A DNA stretch of 64,000 nt, from NCBI GenBank assembly GCA_944342015.1, contig CALVMC010000005.1, positions 44,707 to 108,706 of the forward strand, in the 5' to 3' direction. This DNA comes from an uncultured Clostridia bacterium (GTDB lineage: Bacteria > Bacillota > Clostridia > Christensenellales > CALVMC01). Positions 28,998 to 37,752 of this stretch are shown here, piece by piece (positions within the stretch are counted from its first letter, which is position 1; each line of letters opens with the position of its first letter). The notes below the pieces were generated by a model. That model was not told where the DNA came from and made no database searches. It saw only the letters and a list, made by a program, of their open reading frames with translations. The position numbers were made by a program, and so were the translations under genes.

Positions 28998-29042
28998 GAT
29001 AAAGCAAATTGCTTTTGTCAAGATTTTATATATAGCAATCGA

Positions 29043-29468
29043 TTAAAGCACTGTTTTTGCCAGAAATTCTTTGATTTCTTTTTTTGCTTCTTCGAGACTA
29101 TGCTCTTTATAATTTCCGCATTCGATTTTTTTTGTACCGGGAACACTTTCCAAGGTCAGACAAATATTAAAACAGCTATATATTTCGCTCACGGCTTTAT
29201 CGTAAGGAATATTGTTTAATATAAGATAAAAACCCGTTCTGCACCCCATAGGACCGAAATATATTACATTTTCCTTGTATTTTCCGTTTCTTATTACGGT
29301 AGCGAACATATGCTCTATCGAATGAAGGGCGGGATTGGATATATAATTTCCGTCGTTAGGTTTTTTAAATCTTATATCGTAGGTATAAATTCCGTTTTTT
29401 TCCGATGAAAGATATATTCCTTCTTTATGAGTATCGTGATTGAGTTTAAAACTGTTTATTGTTTCCAT
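29043..29468 (-). CDS. luxS: S-ribosylhomocysteine lyase LuxS
   Basis: LuxS splits S-ribosylhomocysteine into homocysteine and DPD, the precursor of autoinducer-2. The metal-binding HSIEH motif, the catalytic cysteine in FGPMGCRTGFY and ECGNYKEHSLEEAK are present. The length (141) is slightly shorter than the 150-160 of Bacillus. A GGGAGA ribosome site precedes the ATG. The neighbour upstream encodes the preceding enzyme of the activated-methyl cycle, so the pair detoxifies S-adenosylhomocysteine; signalling is possible but not shown. Confidence 0.95.
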   Translation of the reverse strand: METINSFKLNHDTHKEGIYLSSEKNGIYTYDIRFKKPNDGNYISNPALHSIEHMFATVIRNGKYKENVIYFGPMGCRTGFYLILNNIPYDKAVSEIYSCFNICLTLESVPGTKKIECGNYKEHSLEEAKKEIKEFLAKTVL

Positions 29469-29557
29469 AATGTCTCCCGTATTTTAATTATTGTTGAACA
29501 TTATTATTTTCGGTAAAAATAATTAATATAAAACGGAAAGCCCTTAAAATTATTAAA

Positions 29558-30247
29558 TTAAAGAACTTCGAGTATTTTTTTTGCAAGATGACAGTATTTT
29601 TCTATTCCGCTCTGAATAAATAAATTAAAATCAAACTGAGCCGTATCGTCGGCGTGATCGGATACTATTTTTATCATAAGATAAGGAATTTTAAAATAAG
29701 TTGCCGTGAGAGCGATTCCTGCGGCTTCCATATCGCAGATATCTGCATTATATTGAGTTATTAGATGATTCTTTTGGTTGAAATTAGAAACGAATTTATC
29801 GCCTGAGGCAACAATCCCCGGCTTTAAAGTAAAATCGGTAAGTTTATAGGCAAGTTGTAAAAGTTCTTCCGACGAGTGAATGGAAACGCTGTTAAACCAA
29901 GGATACTGACCGCATACGACATTGTCGGTAGGGGAAAGGTCGAAATCATAATGAACTACATCGGTAACTAAAACCATATCGGAAAGTTTCAAATCGGGGT
30001 TAAGTCCTCCGACGGCTCCGAAGTTAAGTATGGCCTCAACATTGAATTTTGTTACTAAAAGAGTTGTGGCAATAGCGGCGTTGATTTCTCCGATTCGGCA
30101 ATCCACTATGACTATTTTTTTGTTTTTTAAATTGTAAGTCTGGAAAAGCTGGTCCGCAATAATTTCTTCCTTTTCGAGAACGCCGAGATTTTTTTTAAGG
30201 AAAACAGATTCCTTATCCAAAGCTGTAATTATACCTATTGTTTTCAT
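29558..30247 (-). CDS. mtnN: 5'-methylthioadenosine/S-adenosylhomocysteine nucleosidase
   Basis: MtnN (Pfs) hydrolyses methylthioadenosine and S-adenosylhomocysteine to adenine plus a thioribose. Seen are IGIITALDKES at the start, NFGAVGGLNPDLKLSD, the substrate glutamates in CDMEAAGIALTA, and the catalytic aspartate in IVSDHADDTA. The start is placed at the internal Met (MKTIGIITAL) as in the family; GGTGG lies upstream. Product length is 229. It feeds S-ribosylhomocysteine to LuxS, encoded 89 bases downstream. Confidence 0.94.
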   Translation of the reverse strand: MKTIGIITALDKESVFLKKNLGVLEKEEIIADQLFQTYNLKNKKIVIVDCRIGEINAAIATTLLVTKFNVEAILNFGAVGGLNPDLKLSDMVLVTDVVHYDFDLSPTDNVVCGQYPWFNSVSIHSSEELLQLAYKLTDFTLKPGIVASGDKFVSNFNQKNHLITQYNADICDMEAAGIALTATYFKIPYLMIKIVSDHADDTAQFDFNLFIQSGIEKYCHLAKKILEVL

Positions 30248-30771
30248 AAGCCACCAAAACACCCGAAAGCGTTGTTAAAATTAAATTTTGTCGAAATTAT
30301 TCTTTTAAAAATTATATCACAGCCACGGGCAAAATACAAGACTAATTTCAAAATACCCAAAATAAAATTTAAATTATGAACCGTTTTAACAATAATAGGT
30401 ATTAAACTATAAAGGAAATACAAAATAGGAGTTTGTAATTTAATTTAAAAATTGTTTTAATTCAATTTTTGCAATTTATACATTATTATGACTTGGATAC
30501 TATGTTTTCGAATTAAATAATTCAGTATCTTAAAATATAATTTAATAACATCATTTAAAGTATCAGTATGCTTGATTTACTTTTAATTAAATGATAAACT
30601 TAAATAGTTAAATATTTATAAATATTTAATCTTTAAAAAGACCATATAATAAAAAACAAAAAATGCGACTTTTTAATCTTAAAAATAAAAAAAGATTGGT
30701 TATAAACTTAAAAAAACGGATGATTTTTAATCGGATTAAAATGTTTCACATTAAACATTCAGGAGGTATAA
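30248..30771. other. AT-rich divergent spacer
   Basis: About 520 bases with no supported gene between mtnN and the kinase-ParB-like fusion. It is where transcription turns from minus to plus. It holds a degenerate parS-like palindrome, TGTTTCACATTAAACA at 30742-30757 (14 of 16 to consensus), just upstream of the next ribosome site. Nothing else stands out. Confidence 0.45.
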
Positions 30772-31653
30772 ATGTTTATTGCGCTCAACGGACAACTCGG
30801 AAGCGGAAAAAGCGAAGTATGCAAACTGCTTGAAAAAGAACAGGGATTTGAGATTTACAGCGGGGGAAGGGCTTTAAGAGACAGCGCAGCCGAACTAAAT
30901 ATTTCCATTCTCGAACTCAATGAACGGGCAAAAAAAGATTTTGCTTACGACTATGCAATTGACGGAAAGCTTTCTGAATATGCAAATAAAAATGAAGGTA
31001 AGGATATTGTTTTCGACGCGCGCATGGCTTGGCATTTTGTAAAAGACGCATTTAAAATACAGCTTCTCGTATCGCCTTTTATTGCGGCGGAAAGGGTTTT
31101 TAAAAACAGGGAAAGCGCAGAAGAAAAATATTCCACAAAAGAAGAAGCATTAAAAGAGCTTGTAGAAAGAAGGGCTTCCGAAAACGAAAGGTATAAAATG
31201 ATTTATTCGGTTACCATGTTGGACTATTCGAATTATGATTTAATCATCGATACTTCTCATCTTACGCCTTTGCAGGTTTATAATGTTATTTCGGAACAAG
31301 TCAAAGAATTCAAAAAGGGAGGATACAAACAAAAGGTTTTTGTGAGTCCTGAAAATGTTTATCCTACAAAAAGTTGCAAGGAACTTATGGCGGGAAGGGT
31401 TAAATTTTATTACGATAAAATTCAGAGAGGAGAAAAACTCGACGCCGTTACTCTTGCGGTCGATGAAGATTTTCTGTTTGTGCTGACAGGTCACAACAGA
31501 ACGGCAGCTTACATAAAAGCCGGGTTCGGGATAATGGAATGTATTATAGATTATTCCGCAAAACTTCCGTCGAGAAAAAAAATGAATAAAGAAGAACTTT
31601 CTGAATGGGAGGAATTCGGAGGCTTTAAATATCCCTATTATCCCGAAGAATAA
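30772..31653 (+). CDS. Nucleotide-kinase-like domain fused to ParB/Srx-like domain
   Basis: The first 180 residues look like a cytidylate-kinase-type P-loop kinase: LNGQLGSGKSEVCKLL (P-loop at 7-14), then FEIYSGGRALRDSA and VFDARMAWHFVKDAFKI. Next comes a lid-like stretch KEEALKELVERRASENERY. The last 100 residues resemble the ParB/sulfiredoxin superfamily: VYPTKSCKELMAGRVKFYYD, then FVLTGHNRTAAYIKAGFG, where GHNRTAA corresponds to the nucleotide-binding GxxR box. Some ParB-like proteins are free-serine kinases, so the C-terminal part may itself bind nucleotide. A strong AGGAGGT precedes the ATG. The substrate is unknown. Confidence is high that this is a gene and moderate for the domain reading. 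Confidence 0.75.
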   Translation: MFIALNGQLGSGKSEVCKLLEKEQGFEIYSGGRALRDSAAELNISILELNERAKKDFAYDYAIDGKLSEYANKNEGKDIVFDARMAWHFVKDAFKIQLLVSPFIAAERVFKNRESAEEKYSTKEEALKELVERRASENERYKMIYSVTMLDYSNYDLIIDTSHLTPLQVYNVISEQVKEFKKGGYKQKVFVSPENVYPTKSCKELMAGRVKFYYDKIQRGEKLDAVTLAVDEDFLFVLTGHNRTAAYIKAGFGIMECIIDYSAKLPSRKKMNKEELSEWEEFGGFKYPYYPEE

Positions 31654-31679
31654 TCGCAAAACACGCATAAACGGTTAAA

Positions 31680-31752
31680 TTTATGCATTAATTTATGAAT
31701 ATTATGCAAAATATGCATAAAATAACCGATAAATATAAAAAATATTGCATAA
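31680..31752 (+). promoter_or_regulatory. Cluster of TTATGCA / TGCATAA repeats upstream of argG
   Basis: Several copies of ATGCA occur in both orientations within 70 bases. They include TTATGCA-N5-TGCATAA, a perfect 7-bp inverted repeat (31703-31720), and a rough 9-base periodicity of ATG-starting units. It lies just upstream of the argG promoter, where ArgR operators are expected. It does not match the classical ARG box TGAATNNNNATTCA exactly, so ArgR binding is only a suggestion. Confidence 0.4.
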
Positions 31753-31766
31753 TTATATAAAAATAA

Positions 31767-31795
31767 TTGACTTTAATGTATATTCGGCTTAAAAT
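31767..31795 (+). promoter_or_regulatory. argG: Promoter of argG
   Basis: TTGACT, a 17-base spacer, TAAAAT. The transcript would start about 36 bases before the argG ATG, which has a GGAGG site. Confidence 0.7.
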
Positions 31796-31837
31796 ATAAG
31801 AAATTATAAATAAAATTTACTTCTCCGGAGGTTTGAT

Positions 31838-33064
31838 ATGGAAAAGAAATACAAAAAAATAGTACTCGCTTATTCGGGCGGATTGGACACTTCGATTATA
31901 ATTCCCTGGCTCAAAGAAAACTACGATAATCCTGAAATTATCGCTGTTTCCGGAGATGTAGGGCAAGGTACCGAGCTTGACGGACTTCAAGAAAAGGCGA
32001 TAAAGACGGGCGCTTCTAAACTTTATATAGAAGACCTTAAAAAGGATTTTATCGATAACTATGTTTTTCCGACCTTGAAAGCCGGAGCAAAATATGAAGG
32101 CGATTACCTTTTGGGAACGGCTTTTGCCCGTCCGGTAATTGCAAAAAGAATTGCCGAAATAGCAAAAAAAGAAAAAGCCGACGCTATCTGTCACGGCTGT
32201 ACGGGAAAGGGAAACGATCAGGTTCGTTTCGAACTTACCATAAAAGCCTTTGCTCCCGAAATGGATATTATCGCTCCTTGGAGAATATGGGATATAAAAT
32301 CGAGAGACGAAGAGATAGATTATGCCGAAGCGCATAATGTTCCTTTAAAAATCAGCAGAGAAACAAATTATTCAAAAGACAAAAATATATGGCATCTTTC
32401 GCACGAAGGATTGGATCTTGAAAATCCCGAAAACGAACCTATGTATAAAAAAGAAGGTTTTTTAGAAATGGGAGTTTGTCCCGAACTTGCTCCCGACAAG
32501 CCCTGTTATGTAGAGATAGGTTTTGAAAAAGGAATACCCGTAAAACTGAACGGACAAAAAATCGATTCCGTAAAACTTGTTACCGAACTTAACAAACTCG
32601 GCGGCGAAAACGGAATAGGGTTAAGCGATATTGTTGAAAACCGTCTTGTAGGAATGAAATCGAGAGGGGTTTATGAAACTCCGGGCGGAACCATACTCTA
32701 CCGTGCTCACGAAGTTCTTGAAACTCTTTGTCTCGATCGTGATACCCAGCATTATAAAAGACTTATTGCAGAGCAGTTTGCAGAACTTGTTTATTTCGGT
32801 AAATGGTTTACTCCGTTAAGGGAAGCTCTTTCTGCTTTCGTTGACAAAACTCAGGAAAAGGTTACCGGAAGCGTAAAACTTAAACTCTATAAAGGAAACA
32901 TAATAAACGCAGGGGTAAAAAGTCCTTATTCACTATACGACGAAGAGATTGCAACTTTCAACGAAGACGAAGTTTATAATCAGAAAGACAGTGAAGGTTT
33001 TATCAATCTTTTCGGTCTTCCGATAAAAGTAAAAGCCCTTAAAGAAAACAAAAAAACCAAGTAA
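31838..33064 (+). CDS. argG: Argininosuccinate synthase
   Basis: ArgG joins citrulline and aspartate using ATP, the penultimate step of arginine synthesis. The ATP-pyrophosphatase loop AYSGGLDTS is at residues 11-19. Family segments [26 protein letters not shown] and [13 protein letters not shown] follow. Length 408 matches the family. The ribosome site is GGAGG. It starts the arginine cluster; a 200-base gap with no visible terminator separates it from argH. Confidence 0.98.
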   Translation: MEKKYKKIVLAYSGGLDTSIIIPWLKENYDNPEIIAVSGDVGQGTELDGLQEKAIKTGASKLYIEDLKKDFIDNYVFPTLKAGAKYEGDYLLGTAFARPVIAKRIAEIAKKEKADAICHGCTGKGNDQVRFELTIKAFAPEMDIIAPWRIWDIKSRDEEIDYAEAHNVPLKISRETNYSKDKNIWHLSHEGLDLENPENEPMYKKEGFLEMGVCPELAPDKPCYVEIGFEKGIPVKLNGQKIDSVKLVTELNKLGGENGIGLSDIVENRLVGMKSRGVYETPGGTILYRAHEVLETLCLDRDTQHYKRLIAEQFAELVYFGKWFTPLREALSAFVDKTQEKVTGSVKLKLYKGNIINAGVKSPYSLYDEEIATFNEDEVYNQKDSEGFINLFGLPIKVKALKENKKTK

Positions 33065-33271
33065 TAAAGTTTATATTAAAAACTAAAACTCTGTCGGAAG
33101 TTCAATTTAAAAGTTTTATGACGGCATTAAAAATTTAAAAATTTGAGAAATCAAAATAAAGAATTTAAACCGGCATTGAAAAAAACCGATTATCAACAAA
33201 GTCAAACTTTAATAAATGTATAAAAAACAAATCATCTAAGGATATAATAATTAAATATATAGGAGCAAAAT

Positions 33272-34651
33272 ATGGACAAACTGTGGAAAGGAAGATTCAG
33301 CAAGCCTCTTGACGAAAAGTGCGCAAAATTCAATGCTTCCATAGAGACAGATAAAAAATTGTTTGCTTGCGACATAGAAGGCAGTATAGCGCATGTTACA
33401 ATGCTCAAAAACTGCGGAATAATAAAAGAAGGCGAAGGCGACAAGATAACCAAAGAACTCAAAAACATAAAGAGCGATATTGAAACCGGAAAATTAAAAA
33501 TAGACCAAGAGGCGGAAGATATTCATAGCTTTATCGAAAGCGAATTGACGGCAAGGCTCGGAGAGCTCGGCAAAAAACTTCATACCGCAAGAAGCCGTAA
33601 CGATCAGGTTGCCTTAGACAGCAGATTATATCTTAAAGAAAAGATAATGGAAACCGAAACCGCTCTCAAAAATCTTATTAATGAAATTGCAGTTAAAGCA
33701 AGTGAAAATATCAATACAATAATGCCCGGTTATACTCATATGCAGATAGCGCAACCCGTAACTTTCGGTCATCATCTTTGTGCTTATGCCTATATGTTTA
33801 TAAGAGATTTATTGAGAGTAAAGGATTGTTTTAAAAGAACCGATTATTCTCCCTTAGGAAGCTGTGCGCTTGCGGGAACTACTTATCCCATAAAAAGGAA
33901 TATGACGGCAAAGTTATTGGGGTTCGAAAATATAACTTCCAACAGTATGGACGGCGTTTCGGACAGAGATTTCGCCCTCGAATATTCTTTTTGCTGCGCT
34001 CTTATAATGATGCATTTATCGAGATTTTGCGAGGAAATGATAATATGGAGCACAAGAGAATTTTCTTTTATAGAACTTGACGATGCGTTCACGACAGGTT
34101 CCAGTATTATGCCGCAAAAGAAAAACCCCGATATGGCTGAACTCATAAGGGGAAAGACGGGCAGGGTGTACGGAAATCTTGTAACTTTACTTACCGTAAT
34201 GAAAGGACTTCCCCTTGCTTACAACAAGGATATGCAGGAAGATAAAGAATTCTTTTTTGACAGTGCAGAAACCGTTATCGACTGTCTTGAAATTTTTACC
34301 GGTATGTTAAGTACTGCAAAGGTCAATTCTAAAAATATGGAAAAAGCGGCAAAGTTTGGGTATATTAACGCAACTGACTGTGCCGATTATCTTGCTAAAA
34401 AAGGTATACCGTTCAGAACGGCTTATAATATCACGGGAAAAATCGTCGCATACTGCATAGAGAAAGGCAAATCTCTCGACGAACTTGACTTAAAAGAGTA
34501 TAAAATTTTCAGCGATATTTTCGAAAACGATATTTACAGCGCAATCGAACTTAAAAACTGTCTTTCCGGAAGAAAAAGCGAAGGAGCTCCTGCACCTGAA
34601 AGGGTAAAAGAACAAATCGAAGAAATCAACGAGATTTTAAAAAAATATTGA
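33272..34651 (+). CDS. argH: Argininosuccinate lyase
   Basis: ArgH releases arginine and fumarate from argininosuccinate. The 459-residue protein has the start LWKGRFSKPL, HTARSRNDQVALDSRLYL, PGYTHMQIAQPVTFGHHL and the fumarase/aspartase signature GSSIMPQKKNPD carrying the catalytic serine. An AGGAG ribosome site lies 6 bases before the ATG. It begins the argH-C-J-B-D-F run; a 55-base gap follows. Confidence 0.98.
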   Translation: MDKLWKGRFSKPLDEKCAKFNASIETDKKLFACDIEGSIAHVTMLKNCGIIKEGEGDKITKELKNIKSDIETGKLKIDQEAEDIHSFIESELTARLGELGKKLHTARSRNDQVALDSRLYLKEKIMETETALKNLINEIAVKASENINTIMPGYTHMQIAQPVTFGHHLCAYAYMFIRDLLRVKDCFKRTDYSPLGSCALAGTTYPIKRNMTAKLLGFENITSNSMDGVSDRDFALEYSFCCALIMMHLSRFCEEMIIWSTREFSFIELDDAFTTGSSIMPQKKNPDMAELIRGKTGRVYGNLVTLLTVMKGLPLAYNKDMQEDKEFFFDSAETVIDCLEIFTGMLSTAKVNSKNMEKAAKFGYINATDCADYLAKKGIPFRTAYNITGKIVAYCIEKGKSLDELDLKEYKIFSDIFENDIYSAIELKNCLSGRKSEGAPAPERVKEQIEEINEILKKY

Positions 34652-34706
34652 TTTAAGCTTAAATATACAAAGCATAAATAAAATTAAAACACGGTAAAAC
34701 AGAAAA

Positions 34707-35648
34707 ATGATTAAGGTATTTATTGACGGAAATAAAGGAACAACCGGACTTAAACTCAAAGAAAGGTTAAGCAAAAGAGAAGACATTGAAATCCTTGAAA
34801 TAGAAGAAAAGGACAGAAAGGATATAAATGTAAAAAAACAGTTTATGGAAGAAAGCGACTTTACCTTTTTGTGTCTTCCGGACGACGCAAGCAGAGAAGC
34901 GGTTAAAACGGCAGGGAAAAATGTCAGAATAATAGACGCTTCAACAGCTCACAGAACGGAAAAAAATTGGGCTTACGGACTTCCCGAACTCAGCAGTGAG
35001 CACAGAAAGAAAATTGTTTCTTCTTCAAAAACCGCAGTTCCCGGGTGTCACGCAAGCGGTTTTGCGGTTATAGTTTATCCTCTTATAAAGGCGGGAATTA
35101 TCAGTGAAGACTATCCTCTTGTATGTCATTCGCTAACAGGATATTCAGGCGGCGGAAAATCGATGATAGAAGAGTACAATAATACCGAAAGAGACAGAGA
35201 ATATATGTTTCCCCGCCAGTACGGACTTTCACAACAGCATAAACATTTGAAAGAGATGAAAGCGGTATGCGGATTGAGTTTCGACCCGATATTTTGTCCG
35301 GTTGTTGCAGACTTTTACAGCGGAATGGAAGTAAGTCTGCCTTTTTACAGACATTTACTTAAAAAAGGCGGAGCAAAAGATATATATAATGTTTTAAAGG
35401 AACATTATAGCGGACAAGGTATGATAAAAGTTAATTCGTATAATGAAGGGGATAAAAAAGGATTTCTTTCCGCAGGGCTGTTGGAAAAAAGAGACGATAT
35501 GCAAATTTTCGTATTCGGAAACGAAGACAGAATACTTGTATCTGCCGTTTACGATAATCTTGGCAAAGGAGCTTCGGGAGCGGCGGTGCAATGTATGAAC
35601 ATAATGGCAGGACTTAAAGAAGATTACGGTCTTGTAAAAGGGGATTAA
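34707..35648 (+). CDS. argC: N-acetyl-gamma-glutamyl-phosphate reductase, short type
   Basis: ArgC reduces N-acetylglutamyl phosphate with NADPH. At 313 residues it is the shorter type-2 form. The Rossmann start is IDGNKGTTGLKLKERL, the catalytic cysteine lies in VPGCHASGFAV, and SLTGYSGGGKSMIEEY follows. No ribosome site is evident before the ATG, so translation may depend on read-through from argH. One base separates it from argJ. Confidence 0.95.
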   Translation: MIKVFIDGNKGTTGLKLKERLSKREDIEILEIEEKDRKDINVKKQFMEESDFTFLCLPDDASREAVKTAGKNVRIIDASTAHRTEKNWAYGLPELSSEHRKKIVSSSKTAVPGCHASGFAVIVYPLIKAGIISEDYPLVCHSLTGYSGGGKSMIEEYNNTERDREYMFPRQYGLSQQHKHLKEMKAVCGLSFDPIFCPVVADFYSGMEVSLPFYRHLLKKGGAKDIYNVLKEHYSGQGMIKVNSYNEGDKKGFLSAGLLEKRDDMQIFVFGNEDRILVSAVYDNLGKGASGAAVQCMNIMAGLKEDYGLVKGD

Positions 35649-35649
35649 T

Positions 35650-36864
35650 ATGAAATTTATCGAAGGCGGAGTAACTGCGGCACAAGGATTCAGCGCAAGC
35701 GGCGTTCACGCAGGAATCAGGAAAAATAAAACAAAAAAAGATTTAGCTCTTATTTTCAGCGACTGCGATTGCAGTGCGGCTGCGGTTTATACACAGAACA
35801 AGGTTAAGGGAGCGCCTTTAACGGTTACCGAAAAGCATATCAAAGACGGAAAGGCAAGAGCGATAATATGCAATTCGGGTAACGCAAACACTTGCGCAGA
35901 AGACGGCGAGAAGATAGCCGAAACATGCTGTCAGATAGTTGCGGAAAACAACGGAATCAAAAAAGAGGACGTAATAGTGGCAAGCACGGGAGTTATAGGA
36001 CAGAAACTATTAATCGAACCTTTCGAAAAAGGTATACCGCTTGCGACAAAAGCACTTTCAAAAGACGGCGGAAAGGACGCTGCGGAAGCCATTATGACTA
36101 CCGATACCTTTGCCAAAGAATACGCAGTGGAATTCAATGCCTTGGGAAAAGTCTGCAAAATCGGCGGTATAGCCAAAGGCTCGGGAATGATTTGTCCTAA
36201 TATGGCGACATTATTGGTGTTTATAACCACTGATATATCGATATCATCCGAAATGCTTCAAAAAGCAATAAGCGAAGATGTCAAAAAAAGTTTTAATATG
36301 GTTTGCGTAGACGGAGACACTTCAACAAACGATATGCTTTGTATTCTTGCAAACGGTAAAGCGGAAAATCAAACCGTAATTTCAGACGGCGCCGATTTTA
36401 AAGAGTTTTGCAAAGCCCTTTCGGAAGTTACGATGAAACTCTGCAAAATGATAGCTTCTGACGGAGAAGGTGCAACAAAACTTATTGAATGTACCGTCAA
36501 AGGAGCAAAAGACGATGAAAGCGCGAACAAAATGGTAAAGTCCGTTATATCCAGTAGTCTTTTCAAAGCGGCGATGTTCGGTGCGGACGCAAATTGGGGA
36601 AGGGTACTTTGCGCAGCAGGGTACTCGGGAGCCGAAGCCGATTTTAAAAAAGCCGAAGTAGAATTCTTTTCGGAAGCGGGAAATATCGTAGTTTGTAAAA
36701 ATGGAGCAGGACTCGATTTTGACGAAGAGCTTGCAAAAAAAATACTTTCCGAAAAGGAAATCACGGTAACCGTTACTTTAAAAGACGGAAACGGAAGTGC
36801 CACAGGTTGGGGCTGCGATTTGACTTACGATTATGTCAGGATAAACGGAGATTACAGAACTTAA
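35650..36864 (+). CDS. argJ: Glutamate N-acetyltransferase / ornithine acetyltransferase
   Basis: ArgJ moves the acetyl group from N-acetylornithine back to glutamate, making the pathway cyclic. The 404-residue precursor self-cleaves before a threonine in GMICPNMATLLVFITTD. The start GVTAAQGFSASGVHAGIR, the segment ICNSGNANTCAEDG and the end LTYDYVRINGDYRT are family features. No argA is seen in the window, consistent with ArgJ recycling. Whether it also uses acetyl-CoA cannot be told from sequence. A GGGG ribosome site overlaps the argC end. Confidence 0.97.
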   Translation: MKFIEGGVTAAQGFSASGVHAGIRKNKTKKDLALIFSDCDCSAAAVYTQNKVKGAPLTVTEKHIKDGKARAIICNSGNANTCAEDGEKIAETCCQIVAENNGIKKEDVIVASTGVIGQKLLIEPFEKGIPLATKALSKDGGKDAAEAIMTTDTFAKEYAVEFNALGKVCKIGGIAKGSGMICPNMATLLVFITTDISISSEMLQKAISEDVKKSFNMVCVDGDTSTNDMLCILANGKAENQTVISDGADFKEFCKALSEVTMKLCKMIASDGEGATKLIECTVKGAKDDESANKMVKSVISSSLFKAAMFGADANWGRVLCAAGYSGAEADFKKAEVEFFSEAGNIVVCKNGAGLDFDEELAKKILSEKEITVTVTLKDGNGSATGWGCDLTYDYVRINGDYRT

Positions 36865-36884
36865 TAATCAAGGGGTAGAAAAAA

Positions 36885-37742
36885 ATGATAAAAAATATTG
36901 GAAATGCGGAAAAAGCCGAAATACTTTCACAGGCTCTTCCTTATATAAAAAAATATTACGGACAAACGGTTGTAATCAAATACGGCGGCAACGCTATGAC
37001 CGATGAAAAACTGAAAAAAGCCGTAATGGGCGATATAGTTTTATTAAGACAGATAGGAGTAAAAACCGTTCTTGTTCACGGCGGCGGCCCCGAGATAAAC
37101 GAAGCGCTCAATAAAATGAATATAAAAACGGAGTTTATAAACGGACTCAGAAAAACCGACGAGAACGCTATCGGAGTCGTTCAAATGGTCCTTGCAGGGA
37201 AAGTAAATAAGGATCTTGTAAACCTTGTCGAACTCAGCGGCGGAAAAGCCGTCGGACTTTGCGGAATAGACGGCAGAATGATAGAAGCGGATTTTGAAAA
37301 CAAGGAACTCGGTTTCGTCGGGAAAATAACATCTGTTAATCCTAAACCCGTTTTAGATATATTGGACAGCGGGTACATTCCCGTTATAGCAAGCGTCGGC
37401 TGCGACAAGAAAGGAAGGGTATACAATATAAACGCCGATACCGTTGCGGCAAGGCTTGCAGGCGAACTTAAAGCGATGGCGCTTATAAATTTAAGCGATA
37501 TACCGGGACTTTTAAAAGATAAAAACGATATAAACACTCTTATAAGAGAAGTCAATGTCAGCGAAACCTCTCTTCTTCAAAAGGAAGGAATTATTTCAGG
37601 CGGAATGATACCGAAAGTAAACTGCTGCGTTGAAGCAATAAGAAGAGGAGTAAAAAAAGTCTTTATTATAGACGGAAGAGTGGAACACGCAATACTTATA
37701 GAAATGATGAGCGACGAAGGCTTGGGAACAATGTTCTATTAG
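36885..37742 (+). CDS. argB: Acetylglutamate kinase
   Basis: ArgB phosphorylates N-acetylglutamate. The amino-acid-kinase motifs KYGGNAMTD (residues 31-39), VHGGGPEINEAL, NINADTVAARLA and GGMIPKVNCC are all in place. An N-terminal helix (about 14 residues) before the core is of the kind involved in arginine feedback in the hexameric type, so allosteric inhibition by arginine is plausible. Length 285; 10 bases before argD. Confidence 0.97.
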   Translation: MIKNIGNAEKAEILSQALPYIKKYYGQTVVIKYGGNAMTDEKLKKAVMGDIVLLRQIGVKTVLVHGGGPEINEALNKMNIKTEFINGLRKTDENAIGVVQMVLAGKVNKDLVNLVELSGGKAVGLCGIDGRMIEADFENKELGFVGKITSVNPKPVLDILDSGYIPVIASVGCDKKGRVYNINADTVAARLAGELKAMALINLSDIPGLLKDKNDINTLIREVNVSETSLLQKEGIISGGMIPKVNCCVEAIRRGVKKVFIIDGRVEHAILIEMMSDEGLGTMFY

Positions 37743-37752
37743 GAGAAAGAAA

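Noticed and set aside
31817..32335. 172-residue minus-strand frame opposite argG
   Set aside because: Antisense shadow of argG.
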